30,457 nt of DNA, taken from a virus. A program made the position numbers and the translations under genes. The notes under the pieces were generated by a model. The model was not told the origin of the DNA and did not search any database. It worked only from the letters and a program-made list of their open reading frames with translations. Every line of letters begins with the position of its first letter. Within the stretch, counting starts at the first letter, position 1. Below are positions 15,843 to 24,158 of the stretch, piece after piece. The stretch is taken from positions 1-30,457 of the IMG/VR virus record IMGVR_UViG_3300031772_008885, one strand, 5' to 3'.

Positions 15843-16783
15843 CTAATGCCATCATAGATTGAATTCTGAATCTTGTATAAGACGTCTTTTGTTTTTGAGA
15901 TATCGAACGTCTTCATTGCTTCTCTATATTGTGCAATACGTCTATCAAGTTCGCTAGAATCAGACAAAATAGAATCTATTTGTTTTATTAAGACGTCATC
16001 TGAATCGTGTCTATTGATCACAATCATTGATTTAATTGCGTTGCTCGGCATATTTGAAGGATAATCACCAACAGGTAGAATGCCTGCATTTGCAAATTCA
16101 AGATATTTCATAACTAGCGAATCATCATCACCCGTACAGACAACACCGAGTTTAGCTTTTGATGCGAGCTCAATATATTTGTCTCCAAAATATTGATGGC
16201 TAGCATGCTGTTTAGAATGACCCGGATGTTGTATTTGACATATTCTGTATTTTGATCGATTAGCAATCAAGACTTCTGCCAATTTTGTTCTTGTGGGATA
16301 TGAATGATTTGACATTTGCCCACTAATGAACACATCATATGACTTACTTTCTGTAGGAACGTTAAACTCATTACTGAAGTCAATAAGATGTGGGTAATCT
16401 ATGCTGTTGATACCTTTTTCTGATAAGAACGATTTGTTAAATTCAGTGCAGTATGTTACAAGAATTGCTTCGAAACCCACACGCCCAAATATCTCTTGTT
16501 CTCGCTTGAATAAGATCCTGTCAGATTTACAACTGTCGATATTTCTCAGGAACTTTCTGCACTTTAACTCACTGAGAAGATCTAACCATACTTCATTTCT
16601 CGTGCCTATCCAGACGATAACAATGTCATCACGTTGAACAGTTGAATAGAATTTCTCGAAAAAATCACCTTGTGAACTACAAATCACTCCAAGCTTTTGT
16701 AGTGCTTGTGATGGTTTTTCCATCGTATGCACTGACATACTCTTCATATAAGCATCATCAGGAAATATTGCGTATATTGTCAT
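15827..16783 (-). CDS. Glycosyltransferase-like protein, CgeB/GT-B type
   Basis: 318 residues. The N-terminal half has alternating strands and helices (DIVIVWIGTRNEVW; RKFLRNIDS; AILVTYCTEF). The middle has SYDVFISGQMSNHSYPTRTK, the 'D-V-x-x-x-G-x...Y-P-x-R' segment of CgeB-like GT-B proteins. The C-terminal half has SKAKLGVVCTG and LVMKYLEFANAGILPVGDYP, the donor-side 'K-x-x-E-x-x-x-x-G-x-x-P-x-x' motif. The family (Glyco_trans_1_2/CgeB) transfers sugars; specificity is unknown. It is separated by 10 bases from the gene upstream and overlaps the deacetylase start by 16 bases. Confidence 0.72.
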   Translation of the reverse strand: MTIYAIFPDDAYMKSMSVHTMEKPSQALQKLGVICSSQGDFFEKFYSTVQRDDIVIVWIGTRNEVWLDLLSELKCRKFLRNIDSCKSDRILFKREQEIFGRVGFEAILVTYCTEFNKSFLSEKGINSIDYPHLIDFSNEFNVPTESKSYDVFISGQMSNHSYPTRTKLAEVLIANRSKYRICQIQHPGHSKQHASHQYFGDKYIELASKAKLGVVCTGDDDSLVMKYLEFANAGILPVGDYPSNMPSNAIKSMIVINRHDSDDVLIKQIDSILSDSSELDRRIAQYREAMKTFDISKTKDVLYKIQNSIYDGIRCAEY

Positions 16784-16793
16784 GGCTAGTTCT

Positions 16794-17984
16794 TTATCTG
16801 ATACATTCTACGAACTGATGCCATTTTTTCCAATAGTCAGTAGTAAAAAAGTCATCTTGCAATTGTTGAATACCTGTGCTAGCTTGATTAAAGAATTCAT
16901 TGTCTGTAATAAGACGAAATATTGCATCTCTCATTTGAGGAATCGTGTCACAGATAAATGTTCCTGGGCGCTTGATGTGATACTTGGTATAGTTGGAATT
17001 ATTTAAATAGGGTGACGTTGTTATGAATGGTGTTCCTGTCATCTGTGCATGAGCTGGTACTCCGCCTGCCCAGTCTAAGCCCTTAAGATGAACTACAGCA
17101 ATAGATTCGAGATACTTTTCACATGATCGTTTTGGACTTAATGTTTCAAAGTTTGATCCAGACGGACCTATACCTGTCGGTCCTCCTCGGCTAAAACGTA
17201 AATCTGCACCTACTCTGCGAATATTTCCACCATAATTAGTCAAAGTAATCCCTGCAGAAGAAAGCTCGCGCTGTAGAATCATGAAGAGCTCATAATAACC
17301 AGGATCTCTAACATGAAAATTATGCATGAAAGATGAAACCATCATGGGATTCCGCTTTATGTCGCGTCGGACATTTAAAAGATCAAGTTCAAAACTATTT
17401 CTGAACATGTGAAAGATGTTCTTTGATGTATCAGAAAACATGTTTTCGCATGGAGACGGAACAGATATACAGATATTCTCGGGATTCCACGGTGCCACAT
17501 GACATCGCTTTGGTGCATCTGCAGGATTTACACTTGATGTTACCCATTTTGCATTTGGCAATGTTTCTGCCGCCCATGGTAATAGGATGGGAAGCGCGTC
17601 TCGACAAAATTCTGTCGTGTGATAAACATCAATGTCTTTTCCAAGCGTCTTTAGGTCTTTCTCTGTGACTAATGTAACATGAGCAGGTCCTACGTAAGAT
17701 GATCCGATCAGTTCTTCTCGTTCTGATACAAGAAAATGATCTTCGCCAAATAAGACATCTTCTTCTTTCATTACATAGTCATCAAGATTTCTACATGTTG
17801 CTTCTGGGTGTGGCTTAAACAATAATCTCGTCCACATTGGCATTCTTGACCAATCATGCGATTCCTTAAATTCGCCCTGTTTAAGCATATACACATTACA
17901 GCCTGATGCTGCATAATGAAATGGCAGATTCATCGACTGTGATCTATTTGCATGATCATCAATAAGAATATTACGATTTTTCAT
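16794..17984 (-). CDS. Probable glycosyltransferase, GT-B-like, large
   Basis: 396 residues. It begins MKNRNILIDDHANRSQSMNL. The central part has MMVSSFMHNFHVRDPGYYEL. The C-terminal half has SIAVVHLKGLDWAGGVPAHA and QMTGTPFITTSPYLNNSNY: a helix and strand bearing G-G-V-P...G-T-P-F, which resembles the donor-binding loop of GT-B enzymes where a sequestered site precedes 'G-x-P-x-I/V'. There is no classic E-x7-E motif. Length and position between a methyltransferase and a transferase fit a glycosyltransferase, but the family is not certain. Its start (17984) overlaps the preceding stop (17981) by 4 bases. Confidence 0.62.
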   Translation of the reverse strand: MKNRNILIDDHANRSQSMNLPFHYAASGCNVYMLKQGEFKESHDWSRMPMWTRLLFKPHPEATCRNLDDYVMKEEDVLFGEDHFLVSEREELIGSSYVGPAHVTLVTEKDLKTLGKDIDVYHTTEFCRDALPILLPWAAETLPNAKWVTSSVNPADAPKRCHVAPWNPENICISVPSPCENMFSDTSKNIFHMFRNSFELDLLNVRRDIKRNPMMVSSFMHNFHVRDPGYYELFMILQRELSSAGITLTNYGGNIRRVGADLRFSRGGPTGIGPSGSNFETLSPKRSCEKYLESIAVVHLKGLDWAGGVPAHAQMTGTPFITTSPYLNNSNYTKYHIKRPGTFICDTIPQMRDAIFRLITDNEFFNQASTGIQQLQDDFFTTDYWKKWHQFVECIR

Positions 17985-18775
17985 TTCTTAATTGCAGAAA
18001 TTCTTTCAATTTCTGAGCCTCCAGGATGTGTTTGTGTTGAAATTGATTGAGGTTCAAATCCACTAAGAAGAAGCATTTGAAGTAAATCACCCTTTTCAAG
18101 TGCAATCAAATGACCGTAATTTAGTCTAGGCTGCCCTGGTTCAATTGGAATCTCTATGTGAATGAGACCGCCGGAATTCATTGATTCGCTAATATTTTTT
18201 AATGAATTTACTGGGTCATATGTGTGTTCGAGAACATGGTAGCAAATGACAATATCATGCTTTGATTCATTCTTGTGTTTGACATCATTTATGTCCCAAA
18301 TGCGACAGTCATACCCAAGTGATTTTCCAATTTGCACATTAATGTCAGAAATATCGTATCCGACAACTTGTTGAAACTTCAACTGATCAAGATAGTATTG
18401 AAGTAGATGAGGATTTCGAAATCCAATCTCGCAAAGAGAATCAGTCTTTACTCGAATTCCAATTTCTCCTAGACTTTTAATGATCGAATCGAGTTCATTG
18501 ATTCTCAATCTATCAGGAGCATCAATCTCAACAGCTGCCTGCTTAATTGATGATATATATGTTTCAAATGTTTGACCATCAGAGATTCCATTTCCTCTAG
18601 AATCCTGAAGATTCTTGTTAAATTCAATGTCGATTGGGACGTATGTATTACGTGTGCCAAATTGATATTGAATTGGCTTTAATTCAAAATTAGTTGTTGA
18701 ACGTATGTCTGACCAATTATTTGCGCCACGAAGCACAACTAGCTTTTCATATTCATTTTTGATTTCTTGATTCAT
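17981..18775 (-). CDS. SAM-dependent methyltransferase
   Basis: 264 residues from ATG 18775. A TTG at 18793 is in frame and would add six residues, but it overlaps the previous stop and has no ribosome site, so I prefer the ATG. Residues about 125-235 hold a class I methyltransferase core: SLCEIGFRNPHLL (motif I, a variant without the usual GxGxG), VVGYDISDIN, YDCRIWDIND, HDIVICYHVLEHTYDPVNSL (motif IV with H-V-L-E-H) and MNSGGLIHIEIPIE. The N-terminal 120 residues are mainly helical and not recognised. The H-V-L-E-H-x-x-D/N-P signature is common in sugar methyltransferases of surface-glycan clusters. Confidence 0.75.
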   Translation of the reverse strand: MNQEIKNEYEKLVVLRGANNWSDIRSTTNFELKPIQYQFGTRNTYVPIDIEFNKNLQDSRGNGISDGQTFETYISSIKQAAVEIDAPDRLRINELDSIIKSLGEIGIRVKTDSLCEIGFRNPHLLQYYLDQLKFQQVVGYDISDINVQIGKSLGYDCRIWDINDVKHKNESKHDIVICYHVLEHTYDPVNSLKNISESMNSGGLIHIEIPIEPGQPRLNYGHLIALEKGDLLQMLLLSGFEPQSISTQTHPGGSEIERISAIKK

Positions 18776-18779
18776 GATT

Positions 18780-19697
18780 TCAGATTCTTTCAAATAATTG
18801 TCGATATTGTTTGTAACCTAGAGGAAGCTTCAGATGATCTACATTTGGTATTTCTGGTATTGCATCAAAGACATTGTTACTGATTGCTGTCTGAGACAGA
18901 ACTTGATCTGCAATTCCAATGTTACGAGAAACAGTACGAATTCCAAGAAGTCCGCATTCAATAAGCGATTGTGGGCCACCTTCATAACGTGACGTTACAG
19001 GATAGATGTCTAAACACTGATACAATTCATTGATCGTAGTTTGTGTTGGTAATTCTATGTAAGTGTATGAAACACCAAGACACTTCAAGCCCTCAATTAC
19101 ATACTGACGACGCCAACCAGAAAGTAGCACATGTATTGGTAATTCATTATACCCGAAAAGTGAAGCACGATCTACGAAATCCAAGAAGAGATCAGGACCC
19201 TTTTCAAGCTTTGGGCTTTTTAAGTCATAGCCCTCTGTATCACGTTGAAAAGATCCGATTATGAATGAATCATTAGGAACATTATACTTGTTACGAAAAT
19301 CTTCTTTTTTCCCAGTCTTGTGCCATATTGAATCATTTGCCCAATACGGTATCATGTATATTGGTTTGTTAGTCAAGTTTTGAATTGATTCATGTGTGTA
19401 TTTATTTGGCACATGATATGCTGTTGTGAAAGAATCTCTTGCCCGAAAATCATCAAGTTCTGCAGAACCAAATTTCTCTGGGACAATGTGATGAACAGTT
19501 GTTATAACTTTCTTGTTGTCTAATAGACCTCGTGATGCAAGTTCTTTCCAGCACCAATCAGCATAAATCCAAATGATATCTGCAGTACGAGCATCTGTCG
19601 TGTTAATATCAGTGTTGTCGGCTCGCCACTCGTTGACAAAGCGGTCAACGATCCAACCTTCACCGGGTGGGTGAGCATAAACCAGCTTCTGTGACAT
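18780..19697 (-). CDS. Glycosyltransferase, GT4-like
   Basis: 305 residues. N-terminal half: KLVYAHPPGEGWIVDRF, DIIWIYADWCWKEL, VITTVHHIVPEKFG, then TAYHVPNKYT. The donor half begins FIIGSFQRDTEG and contains KGPDLFLDFV, and the donor motif is DIYPVTSRYEGGPQSLIECG, where E-G-G-P-x-x-x-x-E matches the GT4 E-x7-E pattern. It therefore binds a nucleotide-sugar donor as a retaining GT-B enzyme. It is coupled by overlap to the gene upstream (stop and start share a base at 19697). Acceptor unknown. Confidence 0.82.
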   Translation of the reverse strand: MSQKLVYAHPPGEGWIVDRFVNEWRADNTDINTTDARTADIIWIYADWCWKELASRGLLDNKKVITTVHHIVPEKFGSAELDDFRARDSFTTAYHVPNKYTHESIQNLTNKPIYMIPYWANDSIWHKTGKKEDFRNKYNVPNDSFIIGSFQRDTEGYDLKSPKLEKGPDLFLDFVDRASLFGYNELPIHVLLSGWRRQYVIEGLKCLGVSYTYIELPTQTTINELYQCLDIYPVTSRYEGGPQSLIECGLLGIRTVSRNIGIADQVLSQTAISNNVFDAIPEIPNVDHLKLPLGYKQYRQLFERI

Positions 19698-20641
19698 CAG
19701 ACTGTGTCTCCAATAATCTTTCTAAAAACGCTAAGGTAATCTGCAGCACATTTTTCAATAGATAAATCTGGATGTATTCCTAGCATTGCTCTGTTTGGCA
19801 GTGCAGAGACTATCTGATCAACATCTATCAATGGTGGATTATCGTAAAATGCAAGCTGAAAATCATACGGCACTGTTTCATTAAGAATGATTCCGTAGTC
19901 TCCGACGATTTCCTTTGTTCCTCCATCTGAGCTACAGATGACAGGAAGATCACAAGACAATGCTTCAACGACAGAATTTGGACAATGATCAAGCCATGCT
20001 GAATGAATCATCCAATCACTTGATTCAAATAATTGAAAACAAACATCATGCGGTTGATTTCCGACATTAAATATATGTTTATCTGTCGTTGGTGGTGTTC
20101 CCGCCCCTAAAATGAAAAGACACGAATTCGTGTAAAATTTACGAAGTTTCGTAAATATTCTGATGTTGTCACTAAGCCGTTTTTGTGGATGCCAATTTGC
20201 AGACGATACAAAAATTGTGTTGTATTTATTTCTAATTTCTGAGATTTGTTTTTCAATTACTTGTGATTTTTTGTAAGTCTTTGATGAACCGTTGCTGATC
20301 ACTGATCCTGCAACTGGATCGCCCCACCATTTTGTTATCATTTCACGATCAAAGTTTGATTGCCATATGACATGGTCTGCAGTAGAATATTGCTTTTTAA
20401 TCTCTAAGTTCCTACGATGAAAATCATCTGGGGAAAACCATATGCCGTCCAAGCGTTGTACAACTTTTTTTGCAAGACGATTGCCAGAAGCGCTTATGAA
20501 GACAAGTGAAATATCAGCAGAGCCTCCACTCCCTGTAAAAATTTCATGTCCTAATCTAGCAAATTCGTTTGACAACCTTGTTGCAAAGGTATTGGGTCCT
20601 GTTTGACTCAATAAGTTTACATTATCAAAGTGAATCTTCAT
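19697..20641 (-). CDS. Glycosyltransferase, GT4-like
   Basis: 314 residues. It starts MKIHFDNVNLLSQTGPNTFA, a clean strand plus the glycine-containing turn TGPNTFATRL of GT4 enzymes. VIWQSNFDREMI and VISNGSS mark the end of the first domain (the 'V-I-x-N-G' linker), followed by FVSSANWHPQKRL. The donor motif is HSAWLDHCPNSVVEALSCDL, then PVICSSDGGTKEIV, including C-P-N-S-x-x-E-A and the G-G-x-x-E/D loop. All expected parts are present, at a typical length for a short GT4. The upstream start overlaps a small unknown gene by 4 bases. Confidence 0.87.
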   Translation of the reverse strand: MKIHFDNVNLLSQTGPNTFATRLSNEFARLGHEIFTGSGGSADISLVFISASGNRLAKKVVQRLDGIWFSPDDFHRRNLEIKKQYSTADHVIWQSNFDREMITKWWGDPVAGSVISNGSSKTYKKSQVIEKQISEIRNKYNTIFVSSANWHPQKRLSDNIRIFTKLRKFYTNSCLFILGAGTPPTTDKHIFNVGNQPHDVCFQLFESSDWMIHSAWLDHCPNSVVEALSCDLPVICSSDGGTKEIVGDYGIILNETVPYDFQLAFYDNPPLIDVDQIVSALPNRAMLGIHPDLSIEKCAADYLSVFRKIIGDTV

Positions 20642-20997
20642 GATCTTTTCTTGATTTCAGACACAAAAAACGGCGCGAAAGGGGTGCCATTCATCATTGT
20701 TGCCATGAGGCCAAGTTCTTCTGTAGGAATGTTTCCTAGTGATGCTAGCTGTGTAAAAATATTTGGATCTAATTGCTGATTTGCATTAATAGTAACTGAG
20801 TCATAGTACATTTGAGACAGAAGATTAATTGATTCATTGCCAAGTGGAATTGACGATGTCTGTATTACTTCTTGAAGAGTACTAAAAATTTCACGATAGA
20901 TCGCTATGCAAGTTTGTGAATCTAATATCTCTTGTTTGTATTTTTTCAATCGATCTAAGAGAAGCTTTGTGATTGATTCATGGACATTTTTTATCAT
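20638..20997 (-). CDS. Small helical protein of unknown function inside the glycan cassette
   Basis: 119 residues, mainly helical with no membrane segment. It begins MIKNVHESITKLLLDRLKKY and ends NGTPFAPFFVSEIKKRS. A segment LDPNIFTQLASLGNIPTEEL followed by GLMATMM looks conserved. It overlaps the genes on both sides (4 bases downstream, 20 bases upstream), so it belongs to the same transcript. I do not recognise the family and see no catalytic motif; it may bridge or regulate the enzymes, or be an unrelated insertion. Confidence 0.72.
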   Translation of the reverse strand: MIKNVHESITKLLLDRLKKYKQEILDSQTCIAIYREIFSTLQEVIQTSSIPLGNESINLLSQMYYDSVTINANQQLDPNIFTQLASLGNIPTEELGLMATMMNGTPFAPFFVSEIKKRS

Positions 20998-21910
20998 ATG
21001 CTGTTACCTTTAGAAGATTGGCAAATTGATTGACACAATCTTCCCATGACACCAAGTATGACGTGTCGTTTGGAACATACGACTTTGACATGATTATGTT
21101 TAATAGTTCTTTAAAATTTGAATATGAATGTTCAATTCCTGCAAATTCAACACAACCTCCGCCTTCAGCGTGTACATATGTTGGAAGTCTAGTAGACATT
21201 GCTTCTAAGCAATGATTGGGTCCTGGGTCATGTCTGGAAGCTGAGATGTACACGTCGTACTTGCTCAATTCTAAACCTAGTGCTTTGCCAAAAAGTGGAG
21301 CTACTACTTTTGTATTTTTGAATGTACCTCTTTCACGCCCTATATACGTGAAAGAATAGTCAGGATTTGATCCGATCCAGCGATCAAGTTCATCATAGAT
21401 ATCGAAGCCTTTTTTTTCGTTATTTGACCAATGATGAGCTACAAGATTAATCTTGCCATTGTTAAGTTTCATTTCAGGTCGAGATTTATAAATGTCGAAA
21501 TCAACACCATTTCGAATGATATGAGATTTGAGATTGTCAGTTTTCTTGAAATATTGACTCAGCCAGCGAGAAACGTAGACAACAGAATCACAATGCTCAG
21601 CGATATTCAACACTTGAATATCTACGCCTGATGTTCCTTTGCGTGCATCATTTTCATTAACACGATATACAACAGGAATTTGTCGACTGAAGTTGTGGAA
21701 TATGTAATTTCGATATTCCAGCACATCATGAGCAGATGCACAGATTCCTTCTCTGCCAAGCCCAGCAATCATGATTATATCTGGCATATCAGTAAGGTCT
21801 GTTACTGGGTGAATATTGTGAGAAGGCAAAAAATCATACATGGCCTTAACCCATGCATTGCCTCCTCCCCACGGGCCATTTACAACTTGACGATTGATGT
21901 AGACTTTCAG
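20978..21910 (-). CDS. Glycosyltransferase, GT4-like, apparently starting at CTG
   Basis: 310 residues if the start is CTG at 21910. The first in-frame ATG is at 21841, but translation in frame upstream gives LKVYINRQVVNGPWGGGNAW and then VKA, which is the expected first strand and glycine-rich turn of this GT4 group (K-V-Y-x-N-R...G-P-W-G-G-G-N). The frame is closed by TAG four codons before the CTG, and no ATG, GTG or TTG lies in between. The CTG overlaps the stop of the FkbM gene (CTGA), mimicking the ATGA overlaps used elsewhere here. Later motifs: VVYRVNENDARKGTSGVD, HIIRNGVDFD, SRHDPGPNHCLEAMSTRLPT (E-A motif). The family is solid; the start is inferred. Confidence 0.78.
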   Translation of the reverse strand: MKVYINRQVVNGPWGGGNAWVKAMYDFLPSHNIHPVTDLTDMPDIIMIAGLGREGICASAHDVLEYRNYIFHNFSRQIPVVYRVNENDARKGTSGVDIQVLNIAEHCDSVVYVSRWLSQYFKKTDNLKSHIIRNGVDFDIYKSRPEMKLNNGKINLVAHHWSNNEKKGFDIYDELDRWIGSNPDYSFTYIGRERGTFKNTKVVAPLFGKALGLELSKYDVYISASRHDPGPNHCLEAMSTRLPTYVHAEGGGCVEFAGIEHSYSNFKELLNIIMSKSYVPNDTSYLVSWEDCVNQFANLLKVTAYDKKCP

Positions 21911-22500
21911 GGTAGAATCTTTCTAACCTCGTCAAAGACGTCGTTCTGCACCCAATCTGGGTTTAAGATAAGCAGACCTGCAAAATTACCCAATGATTTA
22001 TCCAAATCATAGTTATATTTTTTCCACACGTCAGCAGGCAAACAGAGCTTATTGTTCGGATGAGTGTCAAGCAACAAGACGTCTATCAATGAAAGCGAAC
22101 CGGCAGAGTCCATCTTACGAATGACTTCATACTCGGCACCCTCTATGTCGACTTTGAGTATCACAAAATCATCAGCACATACATTTTGTAATAGCCAAGT
22201 CGAAATGTCAATGCACGGTGTCATGACGATCTTTTCAAATTTTCCGGTCGTTTTTGTTAATATGCACGAGGAGCTATAGCCGGTAGATCCTGAATCAAAC
22301 TTGAATGCAAGTTCTCCATCGTCAATCCACACTAATACTTTGTTATGCTGCACAGCATAGTGCTTCGTTGCTAGATCATGATCGAATCTATCATTAGGTT
22401 CAAAACTGATGACCTCGAATCCATTGTCGGGCACGAGTTCAAAAAATCGATCTGTGATCTCTCCTTTGTTGGCGCCTAAATCAACAAATACTTTTCTCAT
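21907..22500 (-). CDS. FkbM-family methyltransferase (second of two)
   Basis: 197 residues. Signature parts: MRKVFVDLGANKGEITDRFF (SAM motif I), VISFEPNDRFD (E-P-N), and FVILKVDIEGAEYEVIRKM (K-x-D-I-E-G-x-E). The C-terminus LIDVLLLDTHPNNK replaces the E-x-H seen in other FkbM proteins with D-T-H. The gene starts with an ATGA overlap after the GT2 gene and ends in a CTGA overlap with the next gene. The predicted role is O-methylation of a sugar in the glycan, inferred from the family. Confidence 0.86.
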   Translation of the reverse strand: MRKVFVDLGANKGEITDRFFELVPDNGFEVISFEPNDRFDHDLATKHYAVQHNKVLVWIDDGELAFKFDSGSTGYSSSCILTKTTGKFEKIVMTPCIDISTWLLQNVCADDFVILKVDIEGAEYEVIRKMDSAGSLSLIDVLLLDTHPNNKLCLPADVWKKYNYDLDKSLGNFAGLLILNPDWVQNDVFDEVRKILP

Positions 22501-23246
22501 TGTACAAATCCTCGAGATCTAAGAAATAAAGCTTCATCACGTTGAAAGACTGCATCATTTGTTTGATATGTCTCCGGAACGTCTTTGATTGTATAGTGAT
22601 ACATGCAGCGAGGTAGAAAAGCTCTTCTTTTTGCTTTGTGCAACACTGGAAGATATATAGCCTGATCTCCGGCCCTTCTTATGTAGTTTCCGTCTTCACC
22701 TCTAAAATTTTCATCTTTCACACCATTGATCAGATGTTTTCGAAATGTCTTCAGGTGACTTGCTACCCATGGATGTCGATAAGGATCTGCATTATCGTCC
22801 ATTGGGCCGCTGATGTTTTTATCGGAGAATGACCACCTATGCATCGTCCAGAGAGCATCACATTGTAGTTGCTCATATGATGCATCTAATATTGGCAGTG
22901 TATCAATATCAGTCAACCAGTCATCTGCATCAATTCTACAAATGATATCATCGTCTTCACACTGTGATATTCCATGCAGAACATTTGAGACTTCCCATTG
23001 CTTGCCTCTTCCCTCATCTTCATTCCATACAATGCTTATCTTATTAGGATTTTTATCTGTACGATCAAGCAATTCCTGAAATCCGTGTATGATTCGTTTG
23101 CTCTTTTCAACTTCTTCAGGTGATGAGACATCATCAATCAATATCAGACGCCAATTTTCATAAGATTGACCACAAATTGAGTGCAACATTCGACTCAAGT
23201 GTTGTGAAGCATTATACATTGGAGCAACGAATACGAATTTACTCAT
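22497..23246 (-). CDS. Glycosyltransferase family 2 (GT-A)
   Basis: 249 residues. It begins MSKFVFVAPMYNASQHLSRM, then LHSICGQSYENWRLILIDDV: the GT2 start, with Q-S-Y-x-N-W/x-E and a strand ending in I-D-D (D38-D39). The metal-binding D-x-D is RIDADDW at residues 104-110, with D106 and D108/D109. The C-terminal region has FRGEDGNYIRRAGDQAIYLP, likely the acceptor side with the E-D-x-x catalytic base. Full-length GT-A. It overlaps both neighbours by 4 bases. Confidence 0.86.
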   Translation of the reverse strand: MSKFVFVAPMYNASQHLSRMLHSICGQSYENWRLILIDDVSSPEEVEKSKRIIHGFQELLDRTDKNPNKISIVWNEDEGRGKQWEVSNVLHGISQCEDDDIICRIDADDWLTDIDTLPILDASYEQLQCDALWTMHRWSFSDKNISGPMDDNADPYRHPWVASHLKTFRKHLINGVKDENFRGEDGNYIRRAGDQAIYLPVLHKAKRRAFLPRCMYHYTIKDVPETYQTNDAVFQRDEALFLRSRGFVQ

Positions 23247-24148
23247 ATGACTTCTGCTACTGGGCCCTCCTGAATAATAGATGATTGTGGATACTTCATC
23301 TGATCGCCATTTAGATCTGTCTTATAGCTCCAACCAAGTGGTTTGGCAACATTAATAAATCCAGAAGGCCCATTAGAACTTTGTAGTTTATTGTAAACAT
23401 CAGATGACATATGTTCATAATATGTGTCATATCCGTGCATGACAGGAAGATAATGACCATATCGTTTGTTTGCTCGCAAGAATGAATAGTGGCCGCGTGG
23501 ATCATTCCACACACCTACAAAAACGGGAGTGTGAACAAAACCTGCAATATTATGGTTCTTTCCATAATGTCTAATCACTCGTTCATGGTAATCATCCTCT
23601 CCTCTACCCCAATACTCCTTTGTGATAGGATACGATTGAGAATATGGGCCAATGATATCAAACACTTCTTTTCTATGAATTCCAATTGTTCCGAAATGAT
23701 TGTCTCGAACCTGCCAGATATTTTTGACTCTAAATCCTGAAAGTTGCGATTGAAGTGTAGACATTCTGACACCGGTGATTGCTACATTCAAAAATCCCGA
23801 TTCATTGACATCATCGACAACAGACTTAAGATAACCTGCAGGGCCTACATATTGTAGATCATCCTGAAGGAAGATATATGACTGACAGTTGTACTTGTCG
23901 GCGCAATGTGAGATAAATGCATTTTTTGCCTTGTATTCGTCATTTATCCAATCGCCACCAGGCAGGCGGAGGATTGTAATTTCCGCAAACTTCTCCCATT
24001 TTTCGAGAACAGAAGCCATGTTTTGTTCAGTTGATCCATTATCACAAACGATAATATCAAAATCGATCAATTCATATTGTAGTGACGCAAGTAAAGAATC
24101 AAGATAGAATGATCTATTGTATGAGATGATGCAGATTGGCGTCTTCAT
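23243..24148 (-). CDS. Glycosyltransferase, GT2-like (GT-A)
   Basis: 301 residues. It starts MKTPICIISYNRSFYLDSLL, with DIIVCDNGST in the second strand region (GT2 D-N-G/S-S pattern). The metal site is YIFLQDDLQYVGP (D96, D97). The C-terminal part has GRGEDDYHERVIRHYG, a likely acceptor or base motif (G-E-D-D). It ends shortly after PQSSIIQEGPVAEVI. The gene lies 10 bases downstream of the fusion transferase and overlaps the next GT2 by 4 bases. Donor unknown. Confidence 0.8.
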   Translation of the reverse strand: MKTPICIISYNRSFYLDSLLASLQYELIDFDIIVCDNGSTEQNMASVLEKWEKFAEITILRLPGGDWINDEYKAKNAFISHCADKYNCQSYIFLQDDLQYVGPAGYLKSVVDDVNESGFLNVAITGVRMSTLQSQLSGFRVKNIWQVRDNHFGTIGIHRKEVFDIIGPYSQSYPITKEYWGRGEDDYHERVIRHYGKNHNIAGFVHTPVFVGVWNDPRGHYSFLRANKRYGHYLPVMHGYDTYYEHMSSDVYNKLQSSNGPSGFINVAKPLGWSYKTDLNGDQMKYPQSSIIQEGPVAEVI

Positions 24149-24158
24149 TTGATTAATC

